From Akebia trifoliata (lineage: Eukaryota > Streptophyta > Magnoliopsida > Ranunculales > Lardizabalaceae): a stretch of 64,000 bases of DNA. The position numbers and the translations under genes are program-made. Every line of letters starts with the position of its first letter. The first letter of the stretch is position 1. This document shows positions 55,589-64,000 of this stretch, piece by piece. Where the stretch lies: positions 23,639,884 through 23,703,883 of the forward strand of contig CM030706.1 of assembly GCA_017979445.1 (NCBI GenBank). Reading direction: 5' to 3'. Under the pieces are notes generated by a model. The model was given only the letters and a program-made list of their open reading frames with translations. It ran no database searches and had not been told where the DNA came from.

Positions 55589-58500
55589 TGTAGGCATCAA
55601 AATTTAAATGCGTCCCCATCGTTTTCTAAGTTAACGAAAGTCCCTTAAATTAAAATTGGGCCTACAAATATAAATTAGGGCCCGTTACTTGGGATTGGCC
55701 ACATATGGTTTTGGTTGTAATACCCCGAGTTTTTAACTCATATTTTAAATAAATCAAATGATGATATTTTGAGAAAAATTCTGATAGGGACTTAGAGTAA
55801 AATAGTCAGATATTGTTATGTTCATTTGCAAGGAAAATCAACTTCGCCTTTAGATTCAAAAGGGTCGAAATATATACTTTAGCCTATAAGTAAGTTCGAA
55901 TTCGAGTTCGGATGAAAAAATTAGAAAATCCTCGAATTTTATTTTGAGTAGGAATCAAAATAATGAAATTTCGTTAGAGTAAGAATTAGGAAAATTCAAC
56001 GACATCGTTAAGTCCGCAATGAAATAATATTCAAAATGGAATACTCATTTATTATTTTCCAAGTCCGAATGGTCAAGGTGCCGTCGAAAATGAAAATGAG
56101 TGAAAAATGCCAAAATACCCTCCAGTTTTTGTTGTAAAAGAAGTTAGTCCTTCTTTTAATTCATTTTCTCCTCTCCAACTTACAAAGTACCAGCCCATTT
56201 TCCAATCCAAGGGTTTCAACCCATTCTCGGCGAGATCCCTCGCAACCAAGTCCGTATTGATCGTCGACGAAGAAGGAAAAGTCGTTGGCATCGATGAACT
56301 TCACGTTCTTGTCCTATTCAACCTTCATTTCATTTTTTTTCTCTTAGTCCCTCACCAAAAATAGTGAGTGGGTTTGATTCTATCTGCTTAGAGTCCCATC
56401 CAATTTGAAGAAGAGTAGTTTATCATCGTTGAAAGAAGAACACCTTTATCGAGGGTTTCACAACCAAACCGATCATTAGCACCCAAATTCACCCAATTTC
56501 GGAGTTCCACACCGTCGATTCTTGATTTTCAAGCTAGCTCATCATGTCCAACAACCACAACTTGTAAGCGACTTTCAATTCTTATTAGTAGCTGTAGATT
56601 TTGAAATTATGCATTTAAGTTTTTAATAAAACTTATTCTTTGTTTTTAAATCGTAGAATGTTGTTTCGTGTATTTCTAAAATCACACGGAGACCCTCATG
56701 GTTTGATGTATTTTCATGCTATTTAATATTAATTCTTGGGTGGATTAGTAGAATCGAAGAACAAGTAAAAAACCTGAAAGAAACGACGAAAAATAAAAAA
56801 AATAGCGAGTTTCAAGTTTTTGACGGTTTCATCGTCCTTGGCCATGGTTCTACTGTGTCTTGGTCATGGTTCCACCGTGCTTGACATTTTTTTTTTAGAA
56901 ACTGCCCCTTATTTTTACCTTGAACTCCCCTTCACTTGTACGTGCATTTCAACCCTTTATTTCATTAAAAATATTTAAGTAAATGGTCATTTACTTTAAA
57001 TTCTTTAATGAAATTAATGTTTTATCCCCCATTTCAGAACAATGGGAATGGTTTCAAAATCCAAAATTCAAAGGATCAAAATCTAATGTTTAGTTTCAAG
57101 AACAAAACGTAAATTTTGACATTTTTTTTTAATTTTCAAAAATGAATATCTTTTACGTTACTTTGAATTAGACAATAAAATTTGTATGATGTCGATTATT
57201 GTATTAAAAATTTTCATTTCCAAAAATCCATTTTCAATTTCAAGAACTTTAAAATTTTGAGTTTTCAACACTAAGTTAAATTATCACCAATTTTCACAGT
57301 TTTAATAACTTTGGTTCCATGCATCGTTGAGACCCCATCTTGAGTAAAATTTGATAGTTTTTCGATGAAATAAACAAAATAATTTTGAAGGATTGAAAAA
57401 GGGATGTTGTGCTTGAAAATATGAAAAGTGAAAATGTCGAAAGAATGGGAAAGGGATGAAACGATACACCCGAGGGGTGATATCTTCATTTTACATTGTA
57501 TGTTGTGTGTAAGTTAGTGAAGGGATATCTAGGGATAATGATTGGTTGCATGTTTATTTAAATTAGCGCAAGACACTGTTTATTTTTTCGTTTTATTATT
57601 TATTTTAGACTGTGTGGCCATAATTGAATGGTAAGACACTGGATATCCATTCTAACCTTGTATTGTTAATTTCTTTTTTATTTTCAAATAAAAATGATAT
57701 ATATGTAGTTATTTGTGAACTGTTAAAGAGTCTATGAATGCCTGAAGAGATAGTGCATCATATCATCCGAAGTGGTGTACTATCATAGGATGTACGATAG
57801 GGACAACCAAGCTCATATATGGTATGGGGACACGTATAAGAATGGGGTCACAACTAGAATTCGGGTCCATTCCTCTCTATCTTTATTAGTGAACTTGTAA
57901 TGTAAATGTGGTCGTATATTAATAGGATTGTATATTTGGGAAGCACATGCATGCCTAATAGGCATAGACAAAGATGATTAGTCAGTGATCACTAACAATC
58001 TAGAACTAGTCAGACGTTCTGACACATCGAAAAGAGACCCATTACTTACGATCACGTCAAACGAGCTGCCTGAGTCGGATAAATAGTCCCGCAAGTTGGT
58101 AAATAGTGACCAATCGTAAAATCAGCAACTAATACTATATTATGGAATATCATGTCCCAATTGGGAATGATCCAATCGTGAATCATAACTTTCTAATTCT
58201 TCGGCTCCACCATTATGTATTATTTAACTGTTGTTTTATTTTGAAATATAAACTGAAAAGCATGCTTGTCATTTCAATGTTGTCAATTATATTTGTATAA
58301 AAATGAAAATGTATAGTGAGTACTGAAGATTGATGTTATATGAACTTTTAAAGTGTTTAGTTGTTCATTCCTGACTATATGTACTAGTTAATCGTATTTT
58401 ATTTTGTAAAGCTTTGCATGTATTAAAATGTTTAGTATGCTTACTCGATAATGTTTAGGAGATGTTATTAATAAAAATTGGTTATGAACTTACTAAGTAA

Positions 58501-59850
58501 CCATTGTTACTCACCATTTCCTTCCTAATTTTTTTAGTTTCAGAACTTGCAGTTACCGAGGTTGGTGTAGGGTCGAAAAGTGAGGAGTATCTAGTTGGTC
58601 AAATCGACGATCAGAATCTGTTGAATGGTGAGCACTAGAACTACACCCTTCAGTGTGGTCAGTTTCATCCAGGATGTACATAGATTTTGGGGTCGAGTGA
58701 TAGGTTCATGTTAGAGTGAGAGTATTTTTGTAATCCTGTATATTGTTAAACTTTCGCACTCTGATCTACTTACATATTCGATGTATTTAGTCTTTTGTTA
58801 TTATTTCGTGTTTGCATTTTTATATACAAGATTTATTATTTATTGGATATTTAGATTTTTGAGTTCCGTAGAATACTAACATAAACATAAAGAGTCATAT
58901 CCAAATTTCGAGGTGCCACCTATTACCTTGAGACTTGACCTTGGGATTTGTGTTAGCATTTGGCAGGGTGCCACATGAGTTTTCGTAAATAAAACTCATA
59001 ATCCAAAATATCCAACCATATTTAATATTGGGCCCTATACCCAAATATATGAATCTCGCTGACCAACAATCCATATAATCTTTAAAATTGGATTTGGATG
59101 AATGTAGCCTTTAAATAAATCAATCAAATCTTTTTAAGTAGGCGCATAATTAAAAAGTTAAATTTACTTTAAATCTATAAATTATAAATCCTCCCTTAAT
59201 TAGAAAAGGGAAGATCAATTTTTCTTAAAAGATAAAATCTCTCCATCTAGAAAAGAAAAAGCTCTCGAGCCCTCCTCCAAAGACAAAGTAAAGCTCTTCA
59301 AGAGATAATTGAATTTTGATTCAAGAGAAGATGAAGTTCAAAAGTCCTTCTTTAGAAGCCAATAAATCATTCTCAACCGATAAAGCACGAAGTTCGGAGA
59401 GAAGAAAATTTACATAAACTTCTACAGGAGGTCAATATCAAAAGTCCTTCTTTAGAAGTCAACAAATCATTCTTAACCGATAAAGTAAAATGTTCAGAGA
59501 AAACAAAATCTACACAAACCTCTACAAAAGATCAAGTTCAAAAGTTGTTATTCAGAATTAAAAAAATCTTTCTCAGTTGATAAAGCTTGAAGCCCGGAGA
59601 GAAGAAAATCTACAAAAGCCTTTAAAAAAATCAAGTACAAATAAAGTCACTGTCAAAACAACTTTTTCAACCGATCACACGCGGATATCCAGAGAGAAGA
59701 AAGTTGTACACGTCATCTTTATTTTTGTACTTGACTGTTAATCAGAGGAAAACACTGAGATTTGTCTCTCCTTTTTATCAAAATCAATAAAATTATTTGC
59801 GATCTTATTTCACAAATCTTGATATAGATTTGTAAAATTTATTGTCAACA
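55589..59850 (+). mobile_element. Tat/Retand-like 3' LTR, split by a solo LTR
   Basis: Proposed from TGTAGGCATCAAAATTT at 55589 to TTTATTGTCAACA at 59850, with the solo LTR 55716-58975 inserted about 127 bp in. The right part (58976-59790) matches R1 at 44862-45663. AATAAA lies near 59785. The 55442-55573 segment upstream would be the end of the internal region. No pol of this element is in the window. Confidence 0.5.
55716..58975 (+). mobile_element. Solo LTR of a Tekay/Del-like chromovirus (3260 bp)
   Basis: Starts TGTAATACCCCG and ends GGCAGGGTGCCACA, collinear with 49693-52678 (for example TACTTTAGCCTATAAG, CACCCGAGGGGTGAT, CCATTGTTACTCACC). The flanking 5-mers are ttggt and tgagt (3/5), so the duplication is decayed or the copy is recombinant. 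No primer site follows, which supports a solo LTR. The short frame at 56107-56364 is an LTR-internal open frame without known motifs. Confidence 0.85.
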
Positions 59851-60766
59851 ATGCTATAATCTATCATCGACAAACTTGTGATCCCTAACTAAGGTGAAAT
59901 TCAGTCATGAAATCCATAGTACTTATACCTTACTTTTTGACAATATAACGTCAGTTTTGTAGTTGTATTTAAATTTCTGGTGATGAGATGTGGAAATTGT
60001 TTATGTATTGAGAATATCGTGAACTAGAAACCTAGATAATTGATCTAGGAAATTTGTTTTTAACCATAGTTTTTAATCACAAAAGTTGAGAAATGTTAAG
60101 TAATGTGGAGGTTACGAAAAATTAGTGTAATATTAAGATGTTAGCTTATTTAGAAACCTCACAAACAACAACGTTCCTTCCCCATATGGAATTTAGAACC
60201 CAAAGGCATTTGTTGAGTGAATTGTTAGAAAGACAAGGAAGAATGTTTTGGTGTAATGTATAACCAGTAATGGTACTGTTGTGTAAGTATTATGTAATTG
60301 TTCAGATTAGTCGATGTCCCACGTTCTAATGTGATGAATTTTCTCTACGTATTTATGAACTTATTTTGACAATGATCTTGTATGATATGTTTTAGTATGT
60401 TTTACTGTTTATCCTACAATATCATTGTGTTCCTATTCTACTAGGTAACATACTTGTTATTCACCCATTCTACCCCTCAGTTGCGGGATCTGAAGTTCTG
60501 TTTCAAACTTAATAAAGGATCAACATGCTAGCCTGGATTAATACCATGGAAGATTTCACAAGGAGATGTTTTGAGTCATTGTCAGAAGAGGAGGTTGCTG
60601 TGGGTTTTGTGTTTTCGGTATCTTTTGAAACACAAGAGAACAGTTTGATGGATATGACGACCAAGTTGTGGACTATAGTAGATGTCTAATAGGAGTTGTT
60701 AGGTTGTGTAAATAAATATGTATAGGTGATCGTAAGGAGTGCTTAGTTGGATAATTTTGGATGAGT
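59851..60766 (+). mobile_element. Fragment of another Tekay/Del-like LTR (3' half)
   Basis: The stretch around 60300-60500 parallels 52090-52260 (TAGTATG...; ACTAGGTAACATACTTGTTATTCACCC against ACTGGGTAACCATTGTTACTCACCC; then CAG...GATCTGAAG). It is cut at about 60766 by the minus-strand LTR to its right. The first ~400 bp is unassigned. Confidence 0.45.
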
Positions 60767-60958
60767 TGTGTAGATACGTGGTTCTTGATTACGATGGCCA
60801 CATCTACTAAGGTTTGGAGTTGCCACCATTCATATTGTAAGTGAGTGTGAATGGTCACCCGATACACATGTTTTGAAAAATGTGTCATTCTTGGCATGTA
60901 ATGATTCACAATGGATCAGGTACCGATCAATCTCGAGATCAGGGTAAGCAGCTCGATT

Positions 60959-60993
60959 GGAGAAAAGGGAAGGTTTTAGGCACCCTTTTCTCC
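60959..60993 (-). other. Loop-conserved LTR hairpin, copy 8 (different stem)
   Basis: The stem is GGAGAAAAGGG/CCCTTTTCTCC (11 perfect pairs). The loop in LTR sense is TGCCTAAAACCTT, one change from consensus. Confidence 0.88.
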
Positions 60994-62556
60994 CCGCCAA
61001 ATGGTGGTAACCTCAAAGAACTCGATCATTTTGATTAGAAAAAAATAAAAAATAAAGTGCCACGTGTTATGCATTTGTACCCTAAATAGGGGTTTGATTT
61101 ATTTTATTTTATTTTTTTATAATTTCTTTTTTAATATTTATTGACTGATCCGTGCTTGAGACACGGATGGCTTGTGGATCCATTTCTTCCATATTTGAAA
61201 AACGGATAACCCTCTCGTTTCTTTCAATTGTTTTGAGGGCACGGATCCAACAAAATTTTCTTTATCCGTACTAGTGACATGGATAGGATCAACCGTGCCT
61301 CACCCGTACTAGTAACATGGACCAGTACGAATTTTAAATGCCTGAAGCCTGCGCGCCCTCTCATTTTTGGCTCTTCTTCGATTTTCTTCGGTTTCTTCTC
61401 TTTCTCGGGTGATTTCTCTTTGATTTCTTCGCCTTGGGCATTTGGTGGATTGGTTTGGAGGCTTTGGAGCGTGTGTTGCTTTCGGATGCTCGTGGAATCG
61501 ACTTAAAGTTTTGAGAAGTTTCTTGCATGAGTAGCTCCTAATCCTACTCATCATATCTCGTGCTATCTCTTTTCTTATTGTGAGCCTACTTACTTTCCTT
61601 CACCACAATAATGATGATAATGAAGGAATCTTAAAATGAGATAGCAAATCAATATATTAAAAAAAATGTGAATTGCTTTTCCCCACTCATTGATCTTCAT
61701 TGCATTCATTTCTTTTGTTGGATGTGGGTGTATGACTTGTTGATTTATGGAATTGGTGGGTGGTGCATTTGGGGGTGAGAACTTCCTAGGATGTTTGGGA
61801 ACTTGGGGTGTGGTGAAGGTGTGGGGCCTGATTTGGGAATTTTCGTGGAGAGATTTTAGCCGGAATTGGTGGTGGTTAAGGTGAGGATTTGAGTATGTTT
61901 GCTAGGACTCGAGAGATAGGGTGGTTTGGGACTAATTTTTAAATAGGAGAAAGGGTGGTGAAGGGATGGTTTAGAGTGGGCATTATGGGTGATTTCAGAG
62001 ACTGGATTAGGGGTAGTTTTGAGTGGTTAAGGGTTTGACATTGGGATTGTTTTAGGTAGGAGTTAGTGGTCTTGTTTTAGGGACTGGATTTGGTGAGATG
62101 GGAGTGGTTCAAGGACTGTTTAGTGGACTGAAATTAGAAATGTTTGACGTGGTCACAGGACTGTTTGGGGACTAGCTTAGGGGTGTTGGACTGGATTGAG
62201 TTGGGCTGGGTTGGACTGTTTGGATTGAATTGGAATTAGGAGGGGCTTAGGAAGTGGATTGGGTTGAGCTTTGGGGATTGTTTGGATGAGAAGTAGAATT
62301 GTTTTTAGGGACTAGATTTGAGGTGAGAGTTGGGATGGTTTAAGGACAGTTTGGGATGGGATTGGGTTGAGTTTTGGGGGATCGTTTTATGAGGATTGGC
62401 ATGTTTTAAGGGGTTTTTGTATGGTGGATGATTGACTAGTTTGGGTAAGAAGTAATGTTGTCTTTAGGGGCTATTAGGGTGAGGAGATTGGGTGGTAAGG
62501 GATTGTTTTGACAATTGTTTAGGTGACGATTCTGGAATGTTTGGGGGTGTGATGAG

Positions 62557-63575
62557 CATGGTTTTTAAACTCGGTATTTGGTCTCGTCTCGTTCACCTCA
62601 GATACCGAGTTGACTCGGACGATACGTCTCGTCTCGTCGAGTCGTCTCGTTTAATATTGAAACAATGGTTTTTAACCATTTAAAAAATCTAAAAAATTCA
62701 GGAAAAATTCAGAATTGATTCCTATTAAAAAATGAACCCCCCAAAAAAATATAAAATTAGCAAAAAAGTCATAATATACCTATCAATCAAATTCAAGGTA
62801 ATTAAATAAGGGTCCCGTTCAATGGCTAACTTTTTGGCAAAACATTTTTTTAAACATGAGTTAGAAGTTTTGGAATGGGCTGATTTTTGGTGAGGATGAT
62901 CTCTACGGTGAGGAGATCATCATCACCAAAAATCAGCCCATTCCAAAACTTCTAACCCATGTTTACAAGTTGAAAAATCGTGGACCGTTCATTTTTTGTA
63001 AACTTCCTTACCGTAGAGATCATCCTCACCAAAAATCAGCCCATTCCAAAACTTCTAACTCATGTTTTGAAAAATGTTTTGCCAAAAAGTTAGTCATTGA
63101 ACGCTACCCATTAAATAAAACACATGTTTCCTAAATATTAGTATAAATTTCTAATGAAATTTTCATCAAAAAGCTTCTAAAGAAAAAATAAAACAAATTA
63201 TCAAAAATACACTTAAGTATTTATCACAAGAAAGTAATAATATCACTCAATAGCTATTGTTTGTAAAAATAAAATAGAAAATTTCATTTGTAACTTTTTT
63301 TTTTCGCAAAACTCGGTTGTCTCGGTTAACTCGGACGATATTTTGAAAATCTCGTCCGATACAACTCGTTTGTCTCGTGAGTTAATGTAAAATTTGTAAT
63401 GTCTCGGATATCTCGTTCGTCTCGGACGAGTTTTGCGAAAATATCGTCCGAGACGACTCGCTTATCTCACGATACGCGGTTGTCTCATGACTCATTGTGA
63501 GTTGGTATCGTTAGGCTGCGATACCGAGTTAACTCGGGTGATACGTCTCGGTCTCGGACGAGTTTAAAAACCATG
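62557..63575. mobile_element. hAT-like MITE (1019 bp including a nested MITE)
   Basis: Terminal inverted repeats CATGGTTTTTAAACTCG match perfectly over 17 bp, followed by imperfect inverted similarity (GATACGTCTCG, GAGTTAACTCGG). It is flanked by a perfect 8-bp duplication gtgatgag (62549-62556 and 63576-63583), the size made by hAT transposases. No transposase is encoded. Many CTCG-containing repeats fill the arms. Confidence 0.85.
62810..63109. mobile_element. MULE-like foldback MITE nested in the hAT-like MITE (300 bp)
   Basis: Flanked by a perfect 9-bp duplication attaaataa (62801-62809 and 63110-63118). Ends GGGTCCCGTTCAATGGCTAAC and GGGTAGCGTTCAATGACTAAC read inward. The arms are long inverted copies (TTTTGGAATGGGCTGATTTTT in both orientations). 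Related in body to 35396-35761. The 9-bp duplication points to Mutator-type transposases; no coding capacity. Confidence 0.88.
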
Positions 63576-64000
63576 GTGATGAGTGATGATGAGATAGGGT
63601 AGTCTAGAGGTGACATCTTAGGACTGGTCTTCAAGTGGGTGATATGGTGGTTAGAGGATGGTTTTGGGCGACAAGTAGGGATTTTTGAGGGTTGTTTGGA
63701 GCTGTTTAGGGTAGGAAGATAAGGTATGGATTAGGGATTAATTGAGATCGGGTTGTGGACTTTTTAGGGACTAGGTTTGAACTGCTTAGGAATTATTCAA
63801 ACAACTCACCTTTTCCCTCTTTTTTTTTTCTTTTGTTTGCTTCCTTTTCATGTTTCTTCTCTCGCTTTGCTTGTTTAAAATATGAACATTTTGACTTGCT
63901 CTGGGCATTTACTCATTTTCTTTTCCTTGAATGGTATCTCAACATGGTTTGCATTTATGATTGGGTAATTAGGCCTGGGTATGGGCTTGATTGGTTAGGA

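Larger units (their letters stand above)
60767..64000 (-). mobile_element. Tat-lineage LTR running off the right edge
   Basis: On the minus strand it ends near 60767 (candidate ...ATCTACACA) and carries GGTGGCAACTCC about 65 bp before that end, like GGTGGGGACTCC in the LTR at 14475-16396. The loop-conserved hairpin is at 60959-60993. From about 61700 the plus strand is G-rich and C-poor, mirroring the C-rich, G-poor strand of 14475-16396. The LTR start lies beyond the window. A MITE (62557-63575) is inserted in it. The left boundary is approximate. Confidence 0.6.

Noticed and set aside
61700..62540. G-quadruplex cluster in the G-rich stretch
   Set aside because: G runs are mostly 2-4 long with wide, irregular spacing; I could not find a clear four-run pattern by eye.

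Overview
This is a plant nuclear genome window made almost entirely of transposable elements. I see no intact host gene. The evidence is plant-type Ty3 elements of the Tat/Ogre lineage (tRNA-Arg primer site, extra ORF upstream of gag, second RNase H domain), chromoviruses with a tRNA-iMet primer site, a Ty1-copia LTR, MITEs, and an AT-rich base composition. No species is claimed.

Layout. 1-5815: 5' part of a minus-strand Tat/Ogre element running off the left edge (LTR 4117-5815, primer site, leader with ~200-bp tandem repeats), cut by a plus-strand solo LTR (2042-3603, target duplication ctacc). 5816-8292 and 11461-13155: the only low-copy-looking DNA, with an exon-like block on the minus strand, split by a ~3.2-kb solo LTR (8293-11460, duplication gattt). 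13156-14120: a minus-strand copia LTR with its polypurine tract. 14121-34480: remains of a minus-strand Ogre-type 3' region into which a solo LTR (14475-16396) and a 17.3-kb full-length Ogre/Tat element (16603-33950) inserted. That element carries LTRs of 1740 and 1741 bp, a broken ORF1, gag, protease, RT, RNase H, a second RNase H, integrase, and two hairpin-forming repeat arrays before its 3' LTR. 35030-35806: foldback MITEs and TA microsatellites. 35992-38203: a minus-strand Tat-type LTR with unusual 9-bp flanking repeats. 38204-44861: chromovirus (Tekay/Del-like) fragments head to head, with another solo LTR (41013-42508, duplication atact). 44862-60766: LTR-like repeats, a ~98-bp tandem array, a decayed chromovirus (46776-53786, duplication ctaag) that itself holds a solo LTR (49693-52678, duplication agttc), and a further solo LTR (55716-58975). 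60767-64000: a minus-strand Tat-type LTR leaving the right edge, holding a hAT-like MITE (8-bp duplication) that contains a MULE-like foldback (9-bp duplication).

All protein-coding regions are decayed by stops and frameshifts, so no element here looks autonomous. The most striking signal is RNA-like. Eight Tat-type LTR copies share a 13-nt loop of nearly fixed sequence (TGCCTAACACCTT), closed by stems whose sequence differs completely between families while pairing is kept. A second set of hairpins with compensatory stem changes lies in the 3' region of the full-length element. I know of no described function for either.
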